Assembly (NCBI RefSeq): GCF_011683955.1
Contig: NZ_JAAQPI010000021.1
Span: 1 to 64,000 of the forward strand
DNA from: Pseudomaricurvus alkylphenolicus
GTDB taxonomy: Bacteria > Pseudomonadota > Gammaproteobacteria > Pseudomonadales > Cellvibrionaceae
Length of the DNA: 64,000 nucleotides
Direction of reading: 5' to 3'
Part shown: positions 1 to 8,414 of the stretch, one piece after another
Layout of the letters: the number at the start of each line of letters is the position of its first letter
Numbering within the stretch: the first letter of the stretch is position 1
Notes under the pieces: model-generated
The model's database searches: none
What the model saw: the letters and a program-made list of their open reading frames with translations, nothing else
Told to the model about the DNA's origin: nothing
Program-made: the position numbers and the translations under genes

Positions 1-98
1 TTTAGTGGGAAGCTGGGTTTTTTGAAACGCCAAAATTACGCTGAAACCCGCGTGAAATGGGGCTTTGCGAGAAGTAGAGATTTAGCCGAAAAGGGTGA

Positions 99-155
99 TG
101 GTACCGGAGGCCGGACTTGAACCGGCAACGTATACCAAAACAGTATCCAAGCCTC
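99..155 (-). other. 3' fragment of a tRNA (tRNA-Leu-like), possible attachment site
   Basis: Read on the minus strand, the sequence has a T-arm (GCCGG, loop TTCAAGT, CCGGC), then CTCCGGT as the 3' half of an acceptor stem, a discriminator A and an encoded CCA (99-101). The preceding ATACG resembles the variable arm of leucine tRNAs. No matching 5' acceptor half (ACCGGAG or GCCGGAG) or normal D-arm is found upstream, so the tRNA is not complete. Tyrosine integrases of islands often recombine in the 3' end of tRNA genes and leave such a copy, so an att remnant is the best explanation; the isoacceptor is a guess. Confidence 0.55.
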
Positions 156-186
156 TAGAAAAGCTGCGCTGGTTGCACATTCAGAA

Positions 187-543
187 TTAATACGAGCACA
201 CAAGGACATTGGTTTCACTATACGAAATTCTCAAAGCGGCCGTAGGGTTATCGGAAAGCTCTATTCGTTTAACAGTTAATAACGGACCGCTGTCCGTCTC
301 ACAGCGGACTTTCACCAACAACTTGTCCACCAGCAGTCGTTCTCCGTACCGAAAATTCTGGTATGACTCCCTCAGGCGTCCTAACGACTGTTGATTGTCA
401 AACACGAACCACATCACGGTCAAAACCATTCGATTAGCCGTAATTTGGTCAATTCGCACAGTAAAAATTAATTTGCAGCTGGAACAACGGTCGCCTTGCA
501 AGACATTTTCTTTATTCCGTGTAGGATATATCTCACAAGTCAT
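187..543 (-). CDS. hypothetical protein, unrecognised
   Basis: An open frame of 118 codons from an ATG at 543; an upstream GTG at 570 is also possible. I do not recognise the family. The product is soluble-looking, with two cysteines close together (CSSC) near residue 22 and alternating beta-type segments, which could fit a small PilZ-like or beta-barrel fold, but this is weak. Upstream on the same strand a TTGACA-like box lies about 15 bp before TATAAG, followed almost directly by the ATG, so a leaderless transcript is possible. No clear ribosome binding site. Confidence 0.3.
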   Translation of the reverse strand: MTCEIYPTRNKENVLQGDRCSSCKLIFTVRIDQITANRMVLTVMWFVFDNQQSLGRLRESYQNFRYGERLLVDKLLVKVRCETDSGPLLTVKRIELSDNPTAALRISYSETNVLVCSY

Positions 544-835
544 TCGAATTGCACTTATAATTGAGTGCACACTATGTCAATAGCTGCTGCCTCTGGTCAA
601 TCTTGGGAAAAGACGTTAACAACCTATTAACAAGTTGATATTTCTTTTTACCGAAAATCGAGCGATCAATAGATAGAATGCAACAGCCCGAGATGTTCGG
701 ATTACGGAAACTGTTGTCGAAGAATCGATAACGCCAATAGTATAAGGGAACGCTGTGAAAGTTTTCGAACACGACAAAAAGACCGTGGATATCTTGTGGA
801 CTGGAGGATGGAATTCTTCATTTCTGGTTTTAATT

Positions 836-843
836 AATATTTT
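836..843. repeat. target site duplication, left copy
   Basis: AATATTTT directly before the insertion sequence; the identical octamer follows the right end at 2252-2259. Eight base pairs is the duplication length known for ISL3-family elements. The exact match suggests a recent insertion. Confidence 0.9.
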
Positions 844-2251
844 GGGTCTTCAGAAAAATCTGTGGGTCGTTTTCAGACCCGGTAAGTCTCCAAGAGCATG
901 ATATAGAGCGATTTCAGCAGCATGATAGGTCTTAAAACCATACGCCTTTCTGGTAGTCAGTTTCGCTTTGTTGTTGAAGCCCTCAACGACACCGGTGGAT
1001 ATCTGCCCTCTAGCTCTGAACCAGTTAAGCAGAAGCGGACGGTGCTTGCGAAGTGTCTTCGCTATCGCCTTCATGGGCTCTATCTTGGATCTCATTGTTT
1101 TCGTACACCATTTGTCGAGAAATTTCCCAGCCCACGCTGGGGACCAGTACTCCCAGAAAAATTGAAACTCTTCCTTCAGCAAATAGGCTCTCACCGATTT
1201 CAGATTGTATTGAAGCAGTTCGGCCAACTTTGTCTCCTGGAACTCGGTCAGGTTTTCAGGTCGCTTAAGCAACGCCCAACGGCTTTTCTTCAGTACAGGG
1301 TCGTAGCCTTCTGCTACCATCTTCTTTGCCTCTTGCGCTCGAACTTCATCGATCGCCTTGTTCATCTTCGCCACGACATGGTAACGGTCAAAAACGTGTA
1401 CGGCTTGATTCGCCTTTTTGGCAATGACTTTCAGATACGGTTTCCACATGTCACTGCATATAAATCGAAGTTCCTGGCTTCGTTCCCTGCCAAAGCTTCT
1501 GAAGAACCTCAGCAAGGTTCTTACAGTGCGTTTCTCACCGATCCACAACAGTCGTCGGCAACCCTCGTCGATCTGATAGACCAGAGTCAGGTAGTTATGG
1601 CCTTTCTGCCACTGGATCTCATCGACGCCGATCGAAGAGATACCCGTCATGTTTCTGTGTTCAAGACCCCAGTTAACCGCCATTTCAACCGACTTGAAGA
1701 CATGATCCCAAGTCGTTCGAAAGGCTACGGCCACTTCTTTCCAGCTCAGTTTCTTGGCCCAATTAGCGAGGAACCAAGCGTAATTATCAGTCAGCTGATG
1801 CTTTCCCGAAGCCCAGGGCATCTTCTCAACATGTATGCCGCATCGCTTGCAATTAACCCTCCTTGGGGCATAAGCAAAGAAGATTCTTATTCCCCAAAAA
1901 GGTATAAACTCAAACAACCGTTGTGCCAGGCGATCATACCCTGGACATCGTTTCCCACAGCCCGAGCAGATGCCTCTGCTGTTGGATCTGGGATGGATCT
2001 CGACCTCCAGCGTCGGATTATGCTCATCACCTACCCAATGAGCGGTGCCGTACACAAAAGAGTTGAATTTCTGGATACGATTGAGGATAGTCTTAAGTTG
2101 CATCCTGTCCTCCGGATTCTGTGTGTTGTAGTTTTCGCAAACACATCATCTCAGAATTTGGACAGGGTGCTCTACCTCCTCGCTCTCAAGCTTTACCTAA
2201 ATTCCACCTCTCATTGGCACATTATTCACCCACTAATTTGTCGGAAGACCC
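844..2251. mobile_element. ISL3-family insertion sequence, complete, 1408 bp
   Basis: The element is bounded by inverted repeats. The left end reads GGGTCTTCAGAAAAATCTGT from 844. The right end, read inward on the minus strand from 2251, is GGGTCTTCCGACAAATTAGT. They share GGGTCTTC and then GA, AAAT at matching places. An 8-bp direct duplication AATATTTT flanks it. It contains one transposase gene on the minus strand that nearly fills it. Length, end sequence and duplication size all agree with ISL3. Confidence 0.93.
850..2103 (-). CDS. tnpA: ISL3-family transposase
   Basis: The 417-residue product catalyses transposition of the element. The N-terminal part has a zinc-ribbon-like pattern: CSGCGKRC near residues 45-52 and CKRCG near 83-87, which in this family recognises the ends. 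The central and C-terminal parts hold the DDE-type domain: GVDEIQWQKGH (first acidic residue), FICSDMWKPYLKV (second), and VVEGFNNKAK near the C terminus carrying the Glu, which is the usual ISL3 ending. The frame is intact and the terminal repeats are present, so the element may still be active. Confidence 0.93.
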   Translation of the reverse strand: MQLKTILNRIQKFNSFVYGTAHWVGDEHNPTLEVEIHPRSNSRGICSGCGKRCPGYDRLAQRLFEFIPFWGIRIFFAYAPRRVNCKRCGIHVEKMPWASGKHQLTDNYAWFLANWAKKLSWKEVAVAFRTTWDHVFKSVEMAVNWGLEHRNMTGISSIGVDEIQWQKGHNYLTLVYQIDEGCRRLLWIGEKRTVRTLLRFFRSFGRERSQELRFICSDMWKPYLKVIAKKANQAVHVFDRYHVVAKMNKAIDEVRAQEAKKMVAEGYDPVLKKSRWALLKRPENLTEFQETKLAELLQYNLKSVRAYLLKEEFQFFWEYWSPAWAGKFLDKWCTKTMRSKIEPMKAIAKTLRKHRPLLLNWFRARGQISTGVVEGFNNKAKLTTRKAYGFKTYHAAEIALYHALGDLPGLKTTHRFF

Positions 2252-2259
2252 AATATTTT
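2252..2259. repeat. target site duplication, right copy
   Basis: AATATTTT, identical to 836-843, directly outside the right inverted repeat. Confidence 0.9.
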
Positions 2260-2408
2260 TGTCGAAGGACGGTTTGAGTAGTTTGGACATCAAGGAACTT
2301 GGCAAAATAGAAGACCCCATTATAAAACAGAGACAAAAAGACGCATCGGTGGAAAGCGCTGTTCAACAGTAGTCAATTCTTACTTCATTCGTCTTTGGTA
2401 TTATCATA

Positions 2409-3266
2409 ATGTTGAAACTCTTAGGACGGGGTATCGGATTTGCCCTAATAGTGCTATTGTTGGTAGCCGTCTCATTTTTCCTGGCTGCCTTCTATTACCA
2501 TTCAAAATATCAGTGGACTCGGATCGACGTCAATTCTCAACGGGCTTTGTACACGGGAAGGATATCTTTTTCCGGAGTCAAAGAATTGGAACGGTTATAC
2601 ATGTCGACAACGCCAAGACCGCAGAGGTTGGTCATTCGAAGCCTTGGTGGTGACTTGCATGCAGGTATGAACTTAGGCCTGTTTGTGCACGACAACGCAT
2701 TGGATGTAGAAGTCAAGGAGATCTGTGCTTCTTCCTGCGCCAATTATGTTTTCTCTGCAGCTCGTAAGAAATATTTGCACAGAGATTCTATTCTAGTCTG
2801 GCATGGTGGTGCAATGTCTGATGCCATTCCAAGCGTCAATGAGCTGAAGATAAAAATCGAAGATGAGATAATTAGCGCTTCGAAAATCACCAATAAAGAG
2901 AGACTTGCTGCATATCGAGAGTTTGGCTTTCGGTATGTTTCTGATCTTATTCCTAGAGAGACAAAGTTCTTCAATAAAATCGGCGTTCAACAGAACATAA
3001 CCGTCACTGGATTTGGATATTTGCCAAGTGATAAAAAGCCACGGAAAAAGCAATACGCTGGATTTTATTACAGCTTAGAGGATATGCAAGAGTTTGGTCT
3101 GGTAGACATTCATCTGATTGATGATGATTGGCTTCCATCTAAGAGTTTCTTTTGGGACAGATACTTCCAGGTGGACATGAGCAGAATGCACAACGCAGAT
3201 TCTGAACCGAAAGTGAATATTAAGGACGTGACGGTACAACTACCAGATATTGGTGCCTTTAAATAG
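2409..3266 (+). CDS. membrane-anchored ClpP/crotonase-fold protein (COG3904-like)
   Basis: The 285-residue protein starts with a hydrophobic helix at about residues 8-28 and then a domain facing the periplasm. LVIRSLGGDLHAGMNLG (about 75-91) and EICASSCANYVFSAA (about 104-118), followed by LVWHGG, resemble the oxyanion loop, Ser-bearing turn and His region of ClpP-like periplasmic proteins. A serine protease role is therefore likely but no substrate is known. The two cysteines of ASSC may form a disulfide. It stands alone after the disrupted PP-loop gene, with no good ribosome binding site before the ATG. Confidence 0.6.
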   Translation: MLKLLGRGIGFALIVLLLVAVSFFLAAFYYHSKYQWTRIDVNSQRALYTGRISFSGVKELERLYMSTTPRPQRLVIRSLGGDLHAGMNLGLFVHDNALDVEVKEICASSCANYVFSAARKKYLHRDSILVWHGGAMSDAIPSVNELKIKIEDEIISASKITNKERLAAYREFGFRYVSDLIPRETKFFNKIGVQQNITVTGFGYLPSDKKPRKKQYAGFYYSLEDMQEFGLVDIHLIDDDWLPSKSFFWDRYFQVDMSRMHNADSEPKVNIKDVTVQLPDIGAFK

Positions 3267-3913
3267 CTGCCTCAAAAAATGCACGAATGACGCAGCTCGA
3301 CACGTGGAAACTTTTCTTGCTAGTGGAATAACGGTCAATTTCACAAGAAGCTAGGCTTTATATACCGTCCTTTGGTTCAACTCTCGGCCTGTGATATTCA
3401 TAATGAATATTACTTGTCAGATAGCCTTGCCATCTGGGAAAACGAAAGGACGGATGGGGCCGAACCGTTCCATGGCCTAGGCGTCGAAAGCGAAAGCGTG
3501 ACATTTTCCTAAATCGAGCATGATATTGTTGAATGTAACGGCTCTAAAAAGAGAAGAGCCTAGAGTCAGCGTCTAGATTGAAATATGCTGAAGTACATCT
3601 ATGACCGCTTACAATCAAGATCCTGTCGCAAGAAGCTGGTGAGCATCGCAATACTGTAGTGACCGCTCATGGCTGACAGCCGTGGTAGAGCGGAGCTTCC
3701 GTTTTTTTCGCAAATTTTTAAAATCAAGGGATTGAATTGAACTCTTGAATGACCACTTTCTGCTTCATGAAAAGAGTATCAAAATCGTCTGGATGATTCC
3801 GATAAATAAATCTGATTTGTCGAATATCAGTTTGCGAAGTCTGACTTGGGAAAAGAAGGATAGGAAACGGGCCAGAAACGTATCTGGTGCTGACGATTTA
3901 TTGCCAGCTGTAG
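3267..3913. other. gene-poor stretch with several hairpins
   Basis: No convincing gene. Several stem-loops occur: GGCTCT/AGAGCC at 3540-3560, CTAGA/TCTAG at 3560-3576, and CCGCTC...GAGCGG at 3663-3692 enclosing GGCTG/GCC. A short CGGA/TCCG hairpin (3691-3701) is then followed by seven T (3702-3708), like an intrinsic terminator. A small structured RNA is possible but the stems are short. Confidence 0.3.
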
Positions 3914-4036
3914 ATGGAGATCACGGGATTATCGGGCAAAGACATGGAGCAAATTGCCGAAGATTTTGAAGCCGAATCGGGCATTCGCTTAAACATCAGC
4001 GGGCGGATGTCGATGTTTGATGATGTCTTCGCTTGA
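3914..4036 (+). CDS. possible small protein or relic, 40 residues
   Basis: ATG at 3914 opens a 40-codon frame (MEITGLSGKDMEQIAEDFE and on) with protein-like composition: a short strand, then a predicted amphipathic helix and an FDDVFA end. The family is not recognised. It lies 105 bp before a frameshifted small gene on the same strand, so both could be remains of one plasmid or island operon. Confidence 0.25.
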   Translation: MEITGLSGKDMEQIAEDFEAESGIRLNISGRMSMFDDVFA

Positions 4037-4140
4037 GCCGAAACCTTCTTAGATGTTGAAAGAAGCCTTTAGCATTGTATCATTGGGACTCCGTGATACC
4101 GTGTTGGGCATCAAACAGGACAGTCGATCAGGTAACGCAA

Positions 4141-4361
4141 ATGCCTAAGGTAAAAAAAGCGTTAACACCCGCGCAGAGCGCCGCAAACAATATGAATGGG
4201 TGTTTATGAACGGCAAGCAGGTCAAGGTAAAACGACCACCCACCGTTGAGGGGATGAGTGTGGATGATTTTATCCGAGCCAACGCCGATCCCATCTGGTT
4301 GCACCAAAATGAGATGTGGGAGTTCATGGAGCCGAACGACCCGATAGACAACGACGATTGA
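4141..4361 (+). pseudogene. small conserved-looking protein with a frameshift in an A7 tract
   Basis: ATG at 4141 begins MPKVKK, but the seven A at 4152-4158 throw the frame out and it stops at 4208 or so. With one extra A the frame runs to TGA at 4359-4361 and gives a 73-residue protein: a basic N terminus (RAERRKQYEWVF), then GKQVKVKRPPTVEGM, DDFIRANADPIWLHQNEMWE. This reads as a real small protein rich in basic and aromatic residues. The cause may be mutation, a sequencing error in the homopolymer, or slippage. An internal ATG at 4206 could still express the C-terminal 51 residues. Confidence 0.45.
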
Positions 4362-4399
4362 ATGCAGGGGATTGCTAAGTCGTAAACCCATATCCCGAT

Positions 4400-5080
4400 C
4401 TACCGTAGAAATCGTATCCAGCGCCACAAACGCAGTACGTCCGCCAGCGCGGCGGCCACATAGGTATAAGCGCAAGCTCTAAGCACTTTGGCCGCTGCCG
4501 CAAGGTGGTGTTCCGGCAGATATCCTTCTTTCAAAATGGGCAGTGCTTTTTTGAAGCTTGCGTCGTATTCTTCGGGAAGAATCGCGGCGTACATCACTAC
4601 GGATGTCAGCATGGAGAGTATGCCTATCAACCCCAGAACCGCCAGGGCCAGCGGTGTTTTTAAAAACACCATAAATATCGGGGCGCTCATCAGCACGTAA
4701 GACCCGATCTTTTTGATGCGGAGGGCTTTGCCCATGTATTTTTTTCTTAAGTGGGAGACCGGTTCGTCGCGACAGAACTGAATAGCGTGGCCGATTTCGT
4801 GCGCCGCTGTGGCGACGGCGGTAAGGGATTTACCCTCGTAAACATCGGGGCTGAGGCAGACGATTTTCTCATCAGGGGAATAGTAATTTTCATCCTCATT
4901 GCCCTTTTTTACCTGAACGCCCTCGAGCGTGAATCGTTCCACCAGATGCTCTGCCAGTTCAGCGCCTGTGCCTGGCATGTCACTAATGTGCCGGGAGTGT
5001 CGCCAGAGAACATACTTTACCCAGATTGAGGGGCCATAGACTAGCGCGAGAATGACGAAGAAAGCGAGACCGTATGCCAT
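4400..5080 (-). CDS. membrane zinc metallopeptidase (YugP/Zn_peptidase_2-like)
   Basis: The 226-residue product has an N-terminal membrane helix (about 3-24), a soluble part with the zinc motif AAHEIGHAIQF (about 91-101), and two more membrane helices (about 127-165). HExxH within a protein of this size and layout is typical of the YugP-type neutral zinc peptidases (PF04298). The segment CLSPDVYEGKSLTAVATAAHE is the usual lead-in to the site, and the glutamate near EEYDAS could be the third ligand. The C-terminal helix is alanine rich. Substrates are unknown; it likely acts at the inner membrane. Confidence 0.8.
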   Translation of the reverse strand: MAYGLAFFVILALVYGPSIWVKYVLWRHSRHISDMPGTGAELAEHLVERFTLEGVQVKKGNEDENYYSPDEKIVCLSPDVYEGKSLTAVATAAHEIGHAIQFCRDEPVSHLRKKYMGKALRIKKIGSYVLMSAPIFMVFLKTPLALAVLGLIGILSMLTSVVMYAAILPEEYDASFKKALPILKEGYLPEHHLAAAAKVLRACAYTYVAAALADVLRLWRWIRFLR

Positions 5081-5272
5081 AGAGAATTGAGCGTTGTGTT
5101 GACTTTAGTACACGATTGTAATGGCTCAATGTGAAATGGTGAAGGGTGCCGGATATAGTCCTTTCATACGTCTCCACATTCCTCTTTGGTACCCAGTGCA
5201 GTGTATCAAATAGATTGCCTTGGCCCCGCGATCCCAGGATCGGATGTAAATTCAAATGCATCGCGTGTCAGG

Positions 5273-7114
5273 TTATTCAATGCCGATAAAGCCACCCGTC
5301 TGGTGTGCCCAGAGCTTTGCGTAAATACCATTGAGTACCAGTAACTCCTGATGGGTGCCGGATTCAACAATTTTCCCTTCGTCCAGCACCAGCAAACGAT
5401 CCATTTGGGCGATAGTGGACAGACGGTGTGCTATTGCCAAAACGGTCTTATTCGACATAATTTGATTCAGGCACTGCTGTATTGCCACCTCCACCTCAGA
5501 ATCCAGCGCACTGGTTGCTTCATCAAGAATGAGAATCGGTGCATCCTTGAGCATCACCCGCGCAATGGCGATGCGCTGACGCTGACCACCAGATAGCTTT
5601 ACGCCGCGCTCACCTACGTGTGCATCATAGCCAACCCGCCCATTCAGATCCGACAGGTATTGAATAAACTCATGAGCTTCAGCCTGTTTGGCGGCCACCA
5701 GCATTTCTTCCTCGCTGGCATCCAGGCGACCATACAAGATATTGTCTCGCACTGATCGGTGCAGCAAGGAGGTGTCCTGAGTCACCATACTGATATTAGC
5801 ACGCAGGCTCTCCTGACTGACCTCGCGCACGTCCTGGCCATCGATGATAATCTGTCCTTTCTGAACATCGTAAAAACGCAATAAAAGATTCACCAGAGTC
5901 GACTTGCCCGCCCCAGAACGCCCAACCAGACCAACTTTTTCGCCAGGTTTGATGTCTATGTTCAACCCGCTAAATACGTTTATGAGCTTGCCTTCAGATC
6001 CGGCGTAACCAAAATCCACATTGCGGAATGATATAGCACCGCCACCGACAGCTAGGCGCTTTGGCTTTTCCACATCTTTGACTTCAACTGGGTGAGACAG
6101 TGTATTAATGCCGTCCTGAACGGTTCCGATGTTCTCAAACAGCGAGGACACTTCCCACATAACCCACTGCGACATACCGTTCAGACGTAGACACAAACTT
6201 ACCGCGACAGCGATATCGCCTGGTGTCACGACTTCGTGTAACCACAGGTAGATCGCCAGTACCGTAATACTGAATACCAACAAGGCATTAGAAAACCATA
6301 CGCAACCATATAGTACCGTCACCAGGCGCATTTGCGGATGCACGGTCTGAAGAAATTGATCCATGCCCTCTCTGGCATAATCAGATTCCCGTTTGGAGTG
6401 CGAAAACAGCTTGACGGTAGCAATGTTGGTGTAACTGTCAACGATCCTCCCGGTCATCATAGAGCGGGCATCCGCCTGACGTTGAGAGACTGTCTTCAAT
6501 CTCGGAACCAGCACTCTCAGGATAATCACGTATACGGCAAACCAACTGAGCAAAGGAATGGTTAGACGCCAGTCAGTGGTAAACACCAACACCAGGATGC
6601 TGATAAAATAAACACTCACATAGACCAGAATATCCAGCAACTTCATCACCGACTCACGCACGGATAGCGCAGTCTGCATAACTTTGGTGGCAACTCGACC
6701 GGCAAATTCGTTCTGAAAGAAACTCATGCTTTGACCAATCAGATAGCGATGGGCCTGCCAGCGGATCCGCATGGGATAATTGCCCAACAACGTCTGATGC
6801 GTCAATAACGACTGAACGATCACCAAAGTAGGCAATACCACCAGCACTAACGCGCTCATCCGCCAGAGGCTGGCCGATTCCTCAGCTAAGAACGTTGCCC
6901 GGTCGCGGGTGCCAAACCAGTCAACGAGTTGCCCAAGATAGCCAAATAGCAGCACTTCCAGCGCCGCAATGGATGCACTCAGAACAGATACACTCAGGAT
7001 CGCCGGCCACATTCCCTTGGAATAGTACAAACAAAACGCCAGCAGCTTTTTCGGTGGCTGTTCTGGTAGCTTGGCAGGAAACGGGTTCGTTAACCGCTCA
7101 AAAAAGGTAAACAT
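5273..7114 (-). CDS. ABC exporter, fused membrane and ATPase domains
   Basis: Start chosen at the ATG at 7114 (MFTFFERL), since the upstream extension to 7174 does not look like family sequence. The 613-residue half-transporter has a six-helix membrane domain (about 30-320) and an ATPase domain (about 360-600). The latter has Walker A GRSGAGKST, signature LSGGQRQR, Walker B ILILDEATS and the switch histidine in AIAHRLST. Such proteins work as homodimers or heterodimers exporting lipids or drugs from the inner membrane. The gene stands alone between a peptidase and a DUF805 gene, so the substrate is not indicated. Confidence 0.88.
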   Translation of the reverse strand: MFTFFERLTNPFPAKLPEQPPKKLLAFCLYYSKGMWPAILSVSVLSASIAALEVLLFGYLGQLVDWFGTRDRATFLAEESASLWRMSALVLVVLPTLVIVQSLLTHQTLLGNYPMRIRWQAHRYLIGQSMSFFQNEFAGRVATKVMQTALSVRESVMKLLDILVYVSVYFISILVLVFTTDWRLTIPLLSWFAVYVIILRVLVPRLKTVSQRQADARSMMTGRIVDSYTNIATVKLFSHSKRESDYAREGMDQFLQTVHPQMRLVTVLYGCVWFSNALLVFSITVLAIYLWLHEVVTPGDIAVAVSLCLRLNGMSQWVMWEVSSLFENIGTVQDGINTLSHPVEVKDVEKPKRLAVGGGAISFRNVDFGYAGSEGKLINVFSGLNIDIKPGEKVGLVGRSGAGKSTLVNLLLRFYDVQKGQIIIDGQDVREVSQESLRANISMVTQDTSLLHRSVRDNILYGRLDASEEEMLVAAKQAEAHEFIQYLSDLNGRVGYDAHVGERGVKLSGGQRQRIAIARVMLKDAPILILDEATSALDSEVEVAIQQCLNQIMSNKTVLAIAHRLSTIAQMDRLLVLDEGKIVESGTHQELLVLNGIYAKLWAHQTGGFIGIE

Positions 7115-7231
7115 AGAGTGTCGTATTCCGTGGCTGATGACAGAGACGGCGAATGCTTTTGGCCCCAGCATCACTATGGTCTTTCTGTAGTTGTACGGCT
7201 TCTAACGCGGATGAAAATTGCACCCTGTGTG

Positions 7232-7783
7232 TTACGGCATCTGCGATTGTTGGGCGGCTGTTGCGTATTGCTGGTAGGCGGGTATGGCAATGGCTGCCAC
7301 TATACCAATAACAAAGATAATCGGTAATATCAAACCAAGAAGTTTTACGCCCAGTGAGTTTTGACAGGGCGCAGGGCCGTAATCATTAACACCTTGCGTG
7401 CCCGGAAAGAAGATCAGATAAATCGCTATTAGTAAGTTTAGAAGTGGCACGATGAACAGTAAAAGCCACCAACCATTGCGGTTGAGGTCATTCAGTCGCC
7501 TCTTTGCAAACATGACCGAAAAAACAATGGTTGCTACGTAAAACAAGCCAATGCCAATCAACCCAAAAATGGATGACCCCTCCCCCGAGGTGGTAGCAAA
7601 AACCCCGCCAACGGGAATCAGTACCAGCATTAACAGGCATTGAATGCCAACGCTGTACGCCAGATACCGTAACCGACCGATGCGGCCTTTAAAGGTTAAA
7701 AACTCAGGTTGGTAGCTTTCTTCCTGGTGTTCTGATAAAGCGGCGCCTGGTGCCGTGTAGGGGCTTTGATCGTTCATAATCAC
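7232..7783 (-). CDS. DUF805 membrane protein with a pilin-like C-terminal helix
   Basis: The 183-residue protein has a polar N terminus of about 30 residues, then FKGRIGRLRYL, which is the start of DUF805 domains, and four membrane helices. The middle motif AKRRLNDLNRNGWWLLL is the DUF805 signature. The last helix reads IGIVAAIAIPAYQQYATAA, very like the N-terminal helix of type IV pilins, though it sits at the C terminus here and no prepilin cleavage site precedes it. Function is unknown; the inner membrane is the expected place. Confidence 0.8.
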   Translation of the reverse strand: MIMNDQSPYTAPGAALSEHQEESYQPEFLTFKGRIGRLRYLAYSVGIQCLLMLVLIPVGGVFATTSGEGSSIFGLIGIGLFYVATIVFSVMFAKRRLNDLNRNGWWLLLFIVPLLNLLIAIYLIFFPGTQGVNDYGPAPCQNSLGVKLLGLILPIIFVIGIVAAIAIPAYQQYATAAQQSQMP

Positions 7784-8230
7784 TCCGTTGACGCTGGGAT
7801 CGGACTGTATTTGCGTTATCGCTTGCTAATCATAGCATACGGGTATGGAAATGAGGTTGTACTGAAGGAGCGAAACCCGGCACGTCGAACGTGGGTGGCA
7901 CGATAATCAACACTGGTTGTTCTGACACCCCCCCCAAAGTATGGTGTAACTTACTCTTTTCTTATAAGCCAGAGTCAAATCCATTCATAAGGTTTTTACT
8001 CAAGAATAAAGCTCGGCATCGGGAACCTTGTTGGCGTTCTCCGGACGCACGACGCTATCAGTAGTTATCACTTCAACGACAATGGGTTTGGATGGACTAT
8101 CTTGCGCTCCTTCTTCGGCTCCAATACGTGAGTCTCCGCCACCCAAACAGACCGCCAAGTTCTTTGGGCGATTCTCTTCCCAATTCAATTGATGATGATG
8201 CTTGCAGCATAAATATTCAGTGTACCAAGG
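7784..8230. other. intergenic stretch, no supported gene
   Basis: Contains the upstream region of the DUF805 gene and a C8 run near 7928. A minus-strand frame at 8000-8188 begins with TTG without a ribosome binding site and does not look like protein, so it is not called. Confidence 0.4.
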
Positions 8231-8345
8231 GTAGATTTAGGTAGAAGAACGTAGATTTTCGTAGATTTGTGTAGATTCTTTCCCAATAGAAACGCCGAGT
8301 CTATGGAAATCTACGTTAATCTACAAAAATCTACGAAAATCGATA
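8231..8345. repeat. inverted array of 10-bp repeats GTAGATTNNN
   Basis: Five units with exact 10-bp period start at 8231, 8241, 8251, 8261 and 8271 (GTAGATTTAG, GTAGAAGAAC, GTAGATTTTC, GTAGATTTGT, GTAGATTCTT). After a 28-bp spacer the reverse complement appears with the same period at about 8308-8337 (AAATCTACGT, TAATCTACAA, AAATCTACGA). The whole can fold as one long imperfect hairpin, and the period of one helical turn would place every unit on the same DNA face. Confidence 0.85.
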
Positions 8346-8414
8346 GCACTTCTAAAAGAGGGTTTCTCCTCGTTTTTTATTGCGCAATTCATTTCGTAGT
8401 GACCAGTGGATAAT

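Larger units (their letters stand above)
755..2281 (+). pseudogene. PP-loop ATP-pyrophosphatase-like gene, truncated and split by an insertion sequence
   Basis: A GTG start at 755, with AAGGGA at 744-749 as ribosome binding site, opens a frame whose residues 12-23 read DILWTGGWNSSF. This is the nucleotide-binding signature of PP-loop enzymes (usually WTGGWDSTF) such as QueC-like proteins. At 844 the frame is broken by an insertion sequence. Removing the element and one 8-bp duplication copy restores the frame for LINIFVEGRFE, which fits the helix after the motif, but a TAG at 2279-2281 ends it. The gene was therefore probably already a short or broken relic when the element landed, or decayed afterwards. 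Confidence 0.6.

Noticed and set aside
922-2277. Long plus-strand frame across the insertion sequence
   Set aside because: It is opposite to the clearly homologous ISL3 transposase and has no protein family features.
2121-2372. Frame running from inside the insertion sequence into the flank
   Set aside because: It crosses the right inverted repeat and the target duplication, so it is a product of the insertion.
8000-8188. Short minus-strand frame
   Set aside because: TTG start, no ribosome site, no family features.
8231-8345. CRISPR array in the GTAGATT repeats
   Set aside because: The units are 10 bp without spacers and part are inverted.
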